From Rickettsiales bacterium (GTDB lineage Bacteria; Pseudomonadota; Alphaproteobacteria; Rickettsiales; JALZUV01): a stretch of DNA of 9,557 bases. Within the stretch, counting starts at the first letter, position 1. Every line of letters starts with the position of its first letter. This document shows, one piece after another, positions 1 through 7,515 of this stretch. Position numbers and translations under genes: made by a program. The notes below the pieces were generated by a model. That model saw nothing but the letters and a program-made list of their open reading frames with translations, was not told the origin of the DNA and ran no database searches. The stretch is taken from contig JALZUV010000307.1 in assembly GCA_023301245.1 (NCBI GenBank), positions 1-9,557 on the forward strand. The letters run 5' to 3'.

Positions 1-78
1 ATTTCCCCCAAGCTAACGTCGGCAAACACCTACTCAAACCCCGAGAAACCTCAGAACTAAGCCTCTCCGCCATAATCG

Positions 79-92
79 GTAGGTGGTAGGTG
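79..92. repeat. Two tandem copies of GTAGGTG
   Basis: GTAGGTG occurs at 79-85 and again directly at 86-92. Its reverse complement CACCTAC is at 27-33. The direct repeat is exact but short. The function is unknown, and chance is a real possibility. Confidence 0.35.
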
Positions 93-170
93 TGTATTAG
101 TAGATAGTCCATTACGTCCACCGAAGACAAATTATAAATCAAAGACACACGGTTCCTTTCATCAGCCTCA

Positions 171-194
171 ATTTAAAAAAACTTCGTTTTAAAT
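171..194. repeat. AT-only inverted repeat upstream of the restriction operon
   Basis: ATTTAAAA at 171-178 is the exact reverse complement of TTTTAAAT at 187-194, with an 8-base loop. The stem contains no G or C and there is no long T-run after it, so it would be a weak hairpin. It could be a poor terminator for a gene to the left, a protein-binding palindrome, or simply AT-rich promoter DNA. Confidence 0.3.
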
Positions 195-260
195 AGCTCA
201 CTAATCATGAAGTCGTTTCACTCATATTTTGTTAGGATTAAATATATAAAAACCTAAATA

Positions 261-280
261 ATGATACGTATAGTCGGTAG
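261..280 (+). promoter_or_regulatory. Predicted controller-protein box (C-box) of the restriction operon
   Basis: The sequence ATGATACGTATAGTCGGTAG agrees at 17 of 20 positions with the distal C-box in front of the controller gene (9387-9368 read on the minus strand, ATGATACTTATAGTCCGTGG). The conserved core includes ATGATAC and TATAGTC. It ends 15 bases before the TTG start of the GHKL ATPase gene and is oriented towards it. There is no clear second box: an AGTC expected 15 bp further on is absent at 287-290. A single C-box at a distant promoter of an R-M system is known from Esp1396I, where it acts on the methyltransferase gene. Here it would act on restriction genes. TATTAA (287-292) or TATTAT (300-305) might be the -10, but no promoter can be fixed. 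Whether the protein activates or represses here is inference. Confidence 0.72.
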
Positions 281-295
281 CATCAATATTAAACA

Positions 296-1801
296 TTGAT
301 ATTATCCAATACCGTGCAGGTTGTTAATTCGTCCCCTAGACCAGGTGCTCTGATCGAGTCCTTGAGAAGTATTGGTTATACAACTGAAACGGCATTAGCC
401 GATATTATTGATAATTCAATTACGGCTACTGCAAATCGTATTTCAATACGGTTCAGCTGGAGCGCAGGAAACCCCTGGATTGCCATTATTGATAACGGTT
501 TCGGTATGTCTCCCGCTGAATTAAATGATGCGATGCGATTTGGTAGTGCTTCACCTCTCGAGAGCCGCGAAGCCGACGATTTGGGTAGATTTGGGCTCGG
601 GATGAAAACTGCATCTATCTCACAATGTAGACAGCTCACAGTAATATCCCTCAAAGAAGGTGAAATCTCTGGCAGAGAGTGGGATCTGGCAAAAATGGCG
701 GAATCCAAATCCGATGAATGGAGTCTTTACAAGCTAGATGAGGATGAAATTATAGCAGATTCTCAACTTACGAAGTTAATCAACCATACGACTCTCGCTG
801 ACCAGACCGGTACAATCGTTATGTGGCGTAATCTCGACTTTGCACTTATTGGCGAAGGTTCAAATTATGATGAACAGAGATTTAACGAAATGCTCGATTC
901 TTCGAGAGGCCACCTTGAAACTGTTTTTCACCGCTACCTCTCACCTGACCCTGGACACTCGTCATTACATATTGACTTCAACGGAACAGATCTTGAAGCA
1001 TTTAACCCTTTTGGCCCATCCATCCCAGCGCGCCAAGAACTCCCTGAGGAGAAAATTATTCTCAATGGAGGAGTCGTCCGTGTTCAACCATATGTTCTGC
1101 CCCATCGTAGTAAGGTATCCGCCGAAGAATATCAGAATTACGCAGGCGAAGATGGTTATTTTCAAAATCAAGGATTCTACATTTATCGACAACGCCGATT
1201 GATCGTTAAGGCCACTTGGTTTCGACTAATCAAGAAGGAAGAACTAAATAAACTCATTCGAGTCCGAGTAGATATTCCAAATTCATTAGATCACCTCTGG
1301 CACATTAATGTTAACAAATCGCAGGTTCAACCACCCGAATCAGTACGCAAGGAACTCAAGAAGATCATCAAACGTATCGAGGGGGCCGGAAAACTTGTCT
1401 ATACAAGAAAGGCAACGAAGCTCAAGAATCCGGTTCGTATTCCAGTATGGAGGCGAGAAATCTCCGAAGGAAAGATACGTTACCGAGTCAATCTCGAACA
1501 CCCTCTAATCCAGAACCTTCTCGACACCGTCCCATCAGAGACAGCTCAGACACTTGAATCTGGAATCACCCTAATAGAGCAGTCATTTCCATTCGAAGCC
1601 TGCCATGCTGATGTCGCCAACGACAAAAACGAGATTGAGGCAAACATCTCCGATGAACAAGCCATCCGAGATCTGTCCATCCGCGTTCTTGACGCACTCC
1701 GCAAATGTGGGTTTGAAGGAGATGAACTACGCAACCGACTAACAAGAACTGAAATCCCCGGAGCTTCGGAAGAATTAATCAACGAACTCCTAGAAAAGTA
1801 A
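296..1801 (+). CDS. MORC/MutL-like GHKL ATPase of a Z1-associated R-M system
   Basis: This is a GHKL-superfamily ATPase, predicted to switch conformation or dimerise on ATP binding as part of the restriction machinery. The Bergerat fold is complete. Motif N is ADIIDNS at residues 35-41, with Asn40 for Mg-ATP. The second motif is DNGFG (66-70), the glycine lid is GRFGLG (97-102) and a GT motif sits at 172-173. Lys341 in VNKSQ is placed like the S5-domain lysine that contacts ATP in MutL/Hsp90 relatives. The general-base position, Glu in MutL and GyrB, is Asp36 here. The N-terminal block RPGALIESLRSIGY (15-28) is typical of this R-M-linked family. The start must be non-ATG: an in-frame TAA lies at 290-292, leaving TTG 296 or GTG 314, and neither has a good Shine-Dalgarno. 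The next gene follows after 4 bp, so this is the first gene of a four-gene operon. The family assignment is strong; the exact role is inferred from family and context. Confidence 0.9.
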   Translation: MILSNTVQVVNSSPRPGALIESLRSIGYTTETALADIIDNSITATANRISIRFSWSAGNPWIAIIDNGFGMSPAELNDAMRFGSASPLESREADDLGRFGLGMKTASISQCRQLTVISLKEGEISGREWDLAKMAESKSDEWSLYKLDEDEIIADSQLTKLINHTTLADQTGTIVMWRNLDFALIGEGSNYDEQRFNEMLDSSRGHLETVFHRYLSPDPGHSSLHIDFNGTDLEAFNPFGPSIPARQELPEEKIILNGGVVRVQPYVLPHRSKVSAEEYQNYAGEDGYFQNQGFYIYRQRRLIVKATWFRLIKKEELNKLIRVRVDIPNSLDHLWHINVNKSQVQPPESVRKELKKIIKRIEGAGKLVYTRKATKLKNPVRIPVWRREISEGKIRYRVNLEHPLIQNLLDTVPSETAQTLESGITLIEQSFPFEACHADVANDKNEIEANISDEQAIRDLSIRVLDALRKCGFEGDELRNRLTRTEIPGASEELINELLEK

Positions 1802-1805
1802 GAGA

Positions 1806-4478
1806 ATGCCCGACACAAAAAAATTAATAGAAACTGTTGCGTTAATTCTGGAAGAGCGAGAGCCCCCTACGCAAGACGCTCTGAGAAAAATAGTCGAAGC
1901 ACAAGCCGCAGTAGTTCAGATGACTGACGGTGATGGCAGTCCATATTCGACCGACCAAATCAACGAAACGATAAAGACTACGGAAGAGAGTTTTTCTATC
2001 AGAATGAGGATTGGAAATATTTTTCAAGCCGAAGACTACCACCCTTGGCTGAAAGACAGACAGGGAGACATTTCTTGGTTTTACTCGGAGCGGTACAAGA
2101 AACACCTCCTGACAACAAAAAAATTCCCCCCTCACGTCGTTAGAACGCTCGATAGAGTCACTGACAAAATCCTAGATCATTTAGAAGATCCTCAAAAAGA
2201 AGGTGACTGGAGCAGGCGAGGTCTGGTCGTAGGCCACGTTCAATCAGGGAAAACCGCTAACTACACAGGGGTTATTTGTAAAGCTGCAGACGCTGGCTAC
2301 AAAGTGATCATCGTTCTCGCGGGCCTCTTAAACACACTAAGAAACCAGACTCAGGAACGTATAGACTCTGACTTCATGGGTTGGTGTACCCGTCACGAGG
2401 AACGAATCGGAGCATCTCGCTTTAGCCCAACAAATAGACGCAGACCAGTATGTTTGACGACGGTAACAACAGACTTCAACAAGGAGACTGCTAACAACCA
2501 GATTCAACTTGCAGCACTCAACGAACCTATTGTTGTAGTCCTAAAAAAGAACAAACATTCACTTGAGCGGTTGCACCAATGGCTTTCAGGACAAAATGAA
2601 CATGACCTAAGAGAATTCCCTATGCTCATGATCGACGACGAGGCCGATCACGCCTCTGTAAATACAAACAAAGACGAAAAAGACCCAACGACTATTAATC
2701 GAGCAATACGTGACTTGCTAAAGCTTTTCAACAGGAGTTCTTATGTAGGCTACACGGCTACTCCCTTCGCCAATATTTTTATCGATCCCGAAAACGAGGA
2801 CGAGATGACCGACGGGGATTTATACAAAGATCTATTCCCACGAGATTTCATCCTTAGCCTAGATCCTCCAGACAACTACGTCGGACCTCACAAAATTTTC
2901 ACTGGTGACGGCAACACAGTCAGATCACTTGACGACAACGAAGACTACATCCCGATAAAACACGACAAAACTTTCACCCCAGACGCTCTTCCTCCTTCCA
3001 TGAAGCGCGCTATCGAATGTTTTGTGATCGCAAAAGCTATCAGACTACTGAGAGGGCAGAAAAGAAAGCATCACTCGATGATGATTAATGTTAGCCGCTT
3101 CACTAACGTTCAGAACCTCTTGTGGGGACTTGTTTATGAACATATTAAAAAACTTAGAAACAGTATCAACAACTACTCAGGCCTCTATGCGGGTGAGGCG
3201 TTAAAAAATTCTTGTCTGAGTTCACTCCACTCCACATGGGAGGTTGAATACTCAGACTTAGAATTCACATGGGATAAAATACAGCCGATGCTAAAGTCAT
3301 CTATTGATCCTGTTGGCGTAATCAGTGTAAATTCATCAAAAGAGTCAGAAACTCTAGACTACAGCGAGGAAGAGTATCCTAATGGGAGAAGTGTTATCGC
3401 AATTGGTGGCTTAGGCCTATCTCGTGGACTTACTCTCGAAGGACTAATGGTTAGCTACTTTCTCCGTAACTCAATCATGTATGACACTTTGATGCAAATG
3501 GGGCGCTGGTTCGGCTATCGCGACGGTTACGCTGATGTTTGCCGAATATCCATGACCGACGATGCCTACAATTGGTACTCATACATAGCCGAAGCCACAG
3601 AAGAACTACGAGAAGAATTCCGAGGCATGGAAAAAGCAAAACTAACGCCACTCAAATTTGGCCTCAAAGTGAGAAGTCACCCTGCTGCTCTTATTGTAAC
3701 AGCAAGGAATAAGATGCGTTCAAGCAAGAGAATCCCAGTTAGCATTGCCCTCGAAGGAAGACTAGCTGAGACAAGTGTATTACTCGCAGGCGAAAAATAT
3801 CTTGAGGCAAACTTCAAGAGTCTTGAGCGCGCAGTAATCGCTGCCGCTGACCAATGTAAAACCGCACCTCAGTGCAAACTCGGGAAACTTTGGAAAGGCG
3901 TCCCTTCTCAAGTAGTCATTAATGCTATCGAGTCATTTGATAACCATCCCGAATGTATGCTCACCTACAAGGAGCCACTAGTGGAATACATTAAATGGAT
4001 GGCTAACCAAGGACACCATGAAACGTTCGACATCCTTTTACGCATGGGGGGCAGCCACAATCTGCCAATTACCGTCGGCCCTCATTCATTCAACCCACCT
4101 GCTCGGACTGCGAAAGTCTACGACGAAGCTAAAATCGAATTCCCAAAAAGAAGGGTTGCATCTAAAGGTGATGAGCAAGCTGGCTTAAATGCAGATGAGA
4201 TTGAAAAAGTAAAAGCCAGCTTCAATGGCACAAACCTCCCTGATAAGGAGTATCGAAAAGTCGAAGGCCGCGCCCCACTATTTATGATCAATTTCGTTGC
4301 TGTTCAGGACAAACTCAAAAAGAAGCCAGTCATTATCGCTCCAACGTTCAGCGTAAGCTTCCCTGGCGATTCAGGATCAACGCGTAGAGCAAAAAAACTT
4401 GTCGAATATCAAGTAAATCTAACGTGGTGGAAGCAACACTTCTTTTCCCCTGATGAAGAAGAGGAGAAAGACGAATGA
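1806..4478 (+). CDS. Z1-domain ATPase (SF2 helicase-like)
   Basis: This large 890-residue protein has an SF2-type ATPase core followed by a Z1 domain. Walker A is GHVQSGKT (143-150). Walker B/DEAD-like is IDDEAD (276-281), followed by H282. Motif III is YTATPF (316-321). The C-terminal RecA-like half carries SRGLTLEG (539-546) and the arginine-finger motif QMGRWFGYR (564-572), which is highly characteristic of Z1 proteins. The tail is acidic (DEEEEKDE). In CglI and NgoAVII, Z1-containing ATPases partner a nuclease to give ATP-dependent restriction, with the ATPase probably acting as a translocase or switch (known for relatives). Here it lies between the GHKL ATPase and a nuclease gene, so it is predicted to be the motor or signalling subunit. 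The start ATG at 1806 follows the previous stop by 4 bp with a weak purine-rich AAGAGA. Its end overlaps the nuclease gene by 4 bp (ATGA), suggesting translational coupling. Confidence 0.93.
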   Translation: MPDTKKLIETVALILEEREPPTQDALRKIVEAQAAVVQMTDGDGSPYSTDQINETIKTTEESFSIRMRIGNIFQAEDYHPWLKDRQGDISWFYSERYKKHLLTTKKFPPHVVRTLDRVTDKILDHLEDPQKEGDWSRRGLVVGHVQSGKTANYTGVICKAADAGYKVIIVLAGLLNTLRNQTQERIDSDFMGWCTRHEERIGASRFSPTNRRRPVCLTTVTTDFNKETANNQIQLAALNEPIVVVLKKNKHSLERLHQWLSGQNEHDLREFPMLMIDDEADHASVNTNKDEKDPTTINRAIRDLLKLFNRSSYVGYTATPFANIFIDPENEDEMTDGDLYKDLFPRDFILSLDPPDNYVGPHKIFTGDGNTVRSLDDNEDYIPIKHDKTFTPDALPPSMKRAIECFVIAKAIRLLRGQKRKHHSMMINVSRFTNVQNLLWGLVYEHIKKLRNSINNYSGLYAGEALKNSCLSSLHSTWEVEYSDLEFTWDKIQPMLKSSIDPVGVISVNSSKESETLDYSEEEYPNGRSVIAIGGLGLSRGLTLEGLMVSYFLRNSIMYDTLMQMGRWFGYRDGYADVCRISMTDDAYNWYSYIAEATEELREEFRGMEKAKLTPLKFGLKVRSHPAALIVTARNKMRSSKRIPVSIALEGRLAETSVLLAGEKYLEANFKSLERAVIAAADQCKTAPQCKLGKLWKGVPSQVVINAIESFDNHPECMLTYKEPLVEYIKWMANQGHHETFDILLRMGGSHNLPITVGPHSFNPPARTAKVYDEAKIEFPKRRVASKGDEQAGLNADEIEKVKASFNGTNLPDKEYRKVEGRAPLFMINFVAVQDKLKKKPVIIAPTFSVSFPGDSGSTRRAKKLVEYQVNLTWWKQHFFSPDEEEEKDE
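4462..4466 (+). promoter_or_regulatory. Shine-Dalgarno AGGAG for the nuclease gene
   Basis: AGGAG lies 8 bases before the ATG at 4475, inside the 3' end of the Z1 gene. It is the clearest ribosome-binding site in the window and fixes the nuclease start, which overlaps the Z1 stop as ATGA. Confidence 0.75.
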
Positions 4479-5434
4479 ACAACCCATGGTCACAAATTAA
4501 GAAGCCTGCCAGAGACTTCAATGTCCGGTTAGTTGGAGACAATCATCCACTGAAACTTTATTGGGGCAGAGATAATCGAGGTCGCTACCTATTCATTTAT
4601 GACGCTCTTCCTGATGGCCTCCCAGAAAAAAACAGCTTACCCAGCCTCGAAGGAATAGGAACACATCTCGTCAATGAGAATGCAGGCTCTGCCAAACTAA
4701 TCCTAATTCTTAACGAAACAGTCAACTGGGAGTTATTCCACGCCCTATGCTCTGACCTAGTCCGCGCAACAACAAAAGTGCAAGACGGGCCGGCAGCAAG
4801 TGCCGTAATCTTAAGAAGGCTCACTCGGTGGCAGGAATTTCTAAAAAAAGCGAGAACAGGCATTCTTCCTCTTGAAACAATTAAGGGTTTAATTGGGGAG
4901 CTCACATATCTCTCTCAACAGATTGCCCCGGTATTCGGCTTAAATGATGCAGTGAACTTCTGGAAAGGTCCCGAAGGAGCCCCACAAGACTTTGCAGTTA
5001 ACAGCACGGCCATAGAGATCAAATGTCAGTCGGGATCTTCAAAGCCCTTTGTACGTATAACCTCAGCCGAACAACTCGACCCCCAGTTGCCGGAGGCATT
5101 CTTAGTCGTCTTCACTATCGCTACCGCCAACGAAGAAGATGAAGATCGCTTCACACTTAATAGCCTTGTGGGGGAATTGCGCACTGCGCTCCAAACAGCA
5201 TCCGAATCTGCTCGCGAACGATTTGAGGACTTACTTTATCTCGCTGGATATGTTACGTCAGAAGCCTACGAAGATTATCAATTCAAGGTCATCGCTATGA
5301 AGTCGTTCGAATTAGACGATAGCTTTCCCCGTTTAAAAAGATCAGAGATACCGTCAGGTATGGAAAAGATCACATACAATCTCAACCTTGGATCCTGCGC
5401 TGCACACGAAGGACAACCTAACTGGAAATGCTAA
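4475..5434 (+). CDS. PD-(D/E)XK motif nuclease (DUF4420 family)
   Basis: This is the probable DNA-cleaving subunit. The 319-residue protein fits the DUF4420 / 'PD-(D/E)XK motif protein' family found beside Z1 and MORC-like genes. The catalytic pattern is visible in order: Glu142 in a helix (LIGELTYL), Asp172 in PQDFAV, then Glu181-Ile-Lys183 in IEIKC. A conserved-looking WKGPEGAPQDF block precedes the aspartate. All metal-binding residues are present, so the nuclease is predicted active. No separate DNA-recognition domain is recognisable. The gene overlaps the Z1 gene by 4 bp and has a good AGGAG. The AIPR gene starts 11 bp after its stop. Activity, and dependence on the two ATPases, are inferred from family and context. 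Confidence 0.87.
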   Translation: MNNPWSQIKKPARDFNVRLVGDNHPLKLYWGRDNRGRYLFIYDALPDGLPEKNSLPSLEGIGTHLVNENAGSAKLILILNETVNWELFHALCSDLVRATTKVQDGPAASAVILRRLTRWQEFLKKARTGILPLETIKGLIGELTYLSQQIAPVFGLNDAVNFWKGPEGAPQDFAVNSTAIEIKCQSGSSKPFVRITSAEQLDPQLPEAFLVVFTIATANEEDEDRFTLNSLVGELRTALQTASESARERFEDLLYLAGYVTSEAYEDYQFKVIAMKSFELDDSFPRLKRSEIPSGMEKITYNLNLGSCAAHEGQPNWKC

Positions 5435-5445
5435 AATCATAAACC

Positions 5446-7509
5446 ATGAACCCCGAAGAATATTTTAGAGACCTAACCCAAGATATACTTGCTCTCGCAG
5501 GAGCGGAGGAAAATTTCACTCGTTCAACATTCTTGGATTTTATGTGCAGCAAAATGGAAGATGAAGGCTTCATTTCTGGTTATGATCTGACAGAGCATAA
5601 AATTTCCTCAAAAGGTCAGGCTGTTGACGCATGGGCATATGACCCAGAGCTATCAAAACTCACACTGTTTATTGGTGATTACCGTAGCTCTGAGAGCCTC
5701 GAAACGTTAACCAAAACGGAGTTAGATAAACTATTTAAACGATTACGAAAATTCGTAGACGCCTCTCTTTCGGCGCATTTTGCTGAATCTCTGGAGGAGG
5801 CTGACCCCGTCTCCAGCTTGGCCTACTTGATTAAGGAAACACGTAACGATATTTCCATAGTATCTCTTGTTGTCTTATCGAATGCACAACTAAGCAGCCG
5901 TGTCGATCAGTTGCCAGACGAGCCTTGTTCAGACTTTCAAACCACATACGACGTTTGGGATCTAAATCGCATATTCCAAAACGAAACTTCTGGGCGCTCT
6001 AAAGAAGATGTCGTCATCAATTTTTCTCACTTAAAGGACGGAGGGCTACCTTGCCTACCTGCATTCACGGGCACAGACTCAATGCAATCCTACCTACTGG
6101 TAATGCCAGGTAGTGTGTTGGCTGGGTTATACCAGAATTATGGGGAACGATTACTCGAGCAAAATGTTCGAACATTTCTCCAATTTAGAGGCAAAATAAA
6201 TAAGGGAATTAAAAACACAATCGTCAATGAACCTGAGATGTTTTTCGCTTTTAATAACGGGTTATCAGCGACAGCTGAATCAGTCACAACTAGTAGAGGG
6301 AATAACTGTATAGTCGACATCACAAACATGCAGATAGTGAACGGCGGACAGACAACAGCCTCGATATTTACGGCGCTTCGGAAAGACAAAGCAAATTTAG
6401 AAAAGGTATACGTTCAGATCAAGTTATCCGTCATCGAACCTGAAAGGGTCGATGACATTGTGCCCAGAATATCAGAATACTCGAATACTCAAAACAAGGT
6501 TAGTGCTGCTGACTTCTTTTCAAATCACCCATTTCATTTACGGATTGAAGAGTTTTCTCGAAGGATGTGGGCACCTTCTCCTGATGGGGAGATCAACAGA
6601 ACACACTGGTTCTACGAACGCACTCGTGGACAGTTCGCTAACCAACAAGCTAATTTAACTACCACTCAGAAAAGAAAATTTTTAGCTCAAAACCCTCGTA
6701 GCCAAATGTTTACAAAGACCGATTTGGCAAAATATTTCTTGTCCTTCGAGGGCGCTGCTCTGGAAGTAGTTCTAGGTGCACAGAAAGCGTTCGCAGGAGG
6801 CCCACGCGCCAAAGGATTCGTTGGACGGATCAATGAAACTTGGGAAAAACATAGCCAGAAAATTAACGAAGTGTGGTTCAAAGAGGCCATAGCGAAGGCC
6901 ATAACTTTTAAGAATCTCGATCGCTATATATTCCAACAACCATGGTATGGTGGCTACAAAGCACAAACTGTTACTTACACCCTTTCTGCCTTTACTTCTG
7001 CGGCGAAGGAGCGAGGAAAGCAAATTGACTTTCTTAGTATCTGGGAATCTCAACAAACCTCTCTCACAATGATAGAACTACTAGGTAATATTGCAGAGAA
7101 AGTGAACGATGTCATTCTCAACCCACCTCAAGAGGAAACTCAAAACTCGGGAGAATGGGCCAAGAAGACAAATTGCTGGGATGTAATAAAAGAAATCGAC
7201 ATAGATTTTCAAGTCGAACACGAAAGTCTATTTTTAGCTGAGGGGAAGCGAGCAGACATCGAAAAACAGGGCACCCGAACTCAAACGATTCAAGATGGAA
7301 TCCACGCTCAGACGTATGTAGTTGAAAAAGGAGGCCCTTACTGGGAAGGCATGCGAGAATGGAATCACGCACACAAAAAACTAAATGGAATTGAAATGGG
7401 CGTCCTTAACACTGCATGTTCTATCCCAAGGAAGATACCCTCAGATAAGCAATCGAAAATCCTTATAAATGCAGAAAAAAAAGCGATTGAAGAAGGTTTC
7501 TATATTTAA
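5446..7509 (+). CDS. AIPR-family protein (abortive infection phage resistance)
   Basis: This 687-residue protein carries the AIPR core in its middle: NVRTFLQFRGKINKGI from residue 240, FAFNNG (267-272) and QIVNGGQTTAS from 296. These are the family's signature strings. AIPR proteins occur in phage-abortive-infection and R-M loci; their biochemical role is not settled to my knowledge. The N-terminal ~100 residues resemble the restriction-nuclease-like region seen in many AIPR proteins, with Asp61 in AVDAWAYD and a following beta strand LTLFIGDYR. The place where an active enzyme would carry (E/Q)-x-K reads Asp78-Tyr-Arg80, so this part may be inactive. No signal peptide or membrane segment is seen. 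The ATG at 5446 lies 11 bp after the nuclease stop without a clear Shine-Dalgarno. It is the last gene of the operon and ends 6 bp from the stop of the convergent methyltransferase. Confidence 0.9.
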   Translation: MNPEEYFRDLTQDILALAGAEENFTRSTFLDFMCSKMEDEGFISGYDLTEHKISSKGQAVDAWAYDPELSKLTLFIGDYRSSESLETLTKTELDKLFKRLRKFVDASLSAHFAESLEEADPVSSLAYLIKETRNDISIVSLVVLSNAQLSSRVDQLPDEPCSDFQTTYDVWDLNRIFQNETSGRSKEDVVINFSHLKDGGLPCLPAFTGTDSMQSYLLVMPGSVLAGLYQNYGERLLEQNVRTFLQFRGKINKGIKNTIVNEPEMFFAFNNGLSATAESVTTSRGNNCIVDITNMQIVNGGQTTASIFTALRKDKANLEKVYVQIKLSVIEPERVDDIVPRISEYSNTQNKVSAADFFSNHPFHLRIEEFSRRMWAPSPDGEINRTHWFYERTRGQFANQQANLTTTQKRKFLAQNPRSQMFTKTDLAKYFLSFEGAALEVVLGAQKAFAGGPRAKGFVGRINETWEKHSQKINEVWFKEAIAKAITFKNLDRYIFQQPWYGGYKAQTVTYTLSAFTSAAKERGKQIDFLSIWESQQTSLTMIELLGNIAEKVNDVILNPPQEETQNSGEWAKKTNCWDVIKEIDIDFQVEHESLFLAEGKRADIEKQGTRTQTIQDGIHAQTYVVEKGGPYWEGMREWNHAHKKLNGIEMGVLNTACSIPRKIPSDKQSKILINAEKKAIEEGFYI

Positions 7510-7515
7510 CGATTA

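Larger units (their letters stand above)
1..260. other. Left flank, no gene that can be supported
   Basis: No gene is convincing here. Two short plus-strand frames run in from the left edge: one stops at 58-60 after 19 codons, the other at 87-89 after 28 codons. Either could be the tail of an upstream gene. On the minus strand an ATG at 73-71 opens a frame that leaves the window after 24 codons, without a visible ribosome-binding site. None has a recognisable motif. From about 120 onward the sequence is markedly AT-rich, as expected of a promoter region for the operon starting near 296. No tRNA, integrase or IS end is visible. Confidence 0.4.

Noticed and set aside
1..73. Possible minus-strand gene start at 73 running off the left edge
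   Set aside because: Only 24 codons are visible, there is no ribosome-binding site or motif, and plus-strand frames are open over the same bases.
95..114. ATAGTCC at 104-110 resembles half of a C-box
   Set aside because: Only the right half matches (about 8 of 20 positions), with no ATGATAC arm. Its position 150 bp upstream of the good box fits no promoter. A 7-base match is expected by chance at this scale.
171..194. Inverted repeat read as a rho-independent terminator
   Set aside because: The stem has no G-C pairs and only four T follow the loop. It is kept as a repeat only.
250..257. AAACCTAA occurs just outside both C-box regions (250-257 and 9397-9404), in direct orientation, as a possible target-site duplication
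   Set aside because: Eight AT-rich bases are too short to stand out from chance. The extension is imperfect, and no integrase or transposase gene lies between the copies.
376..708. Minus-strand open frame inside the GHKL gene, with similar frames elsewhere (for example 1842-2135, 4597-4905, 6772-7056, 7118-7372)
   Set aside because: They lie wholly within strongly supported genes, lack recognisable motifs or ribosome-binding sites, and read as antisense shadows.
840..1202. Plus-strand 120-codon frame inside the GHKL gene
   Set aside because: It lies in another frame of a gene whose motifs continue on both sides (GT motif before it, VNKSQ after it), so no frameshift is needed, and its composition is not protein-like.
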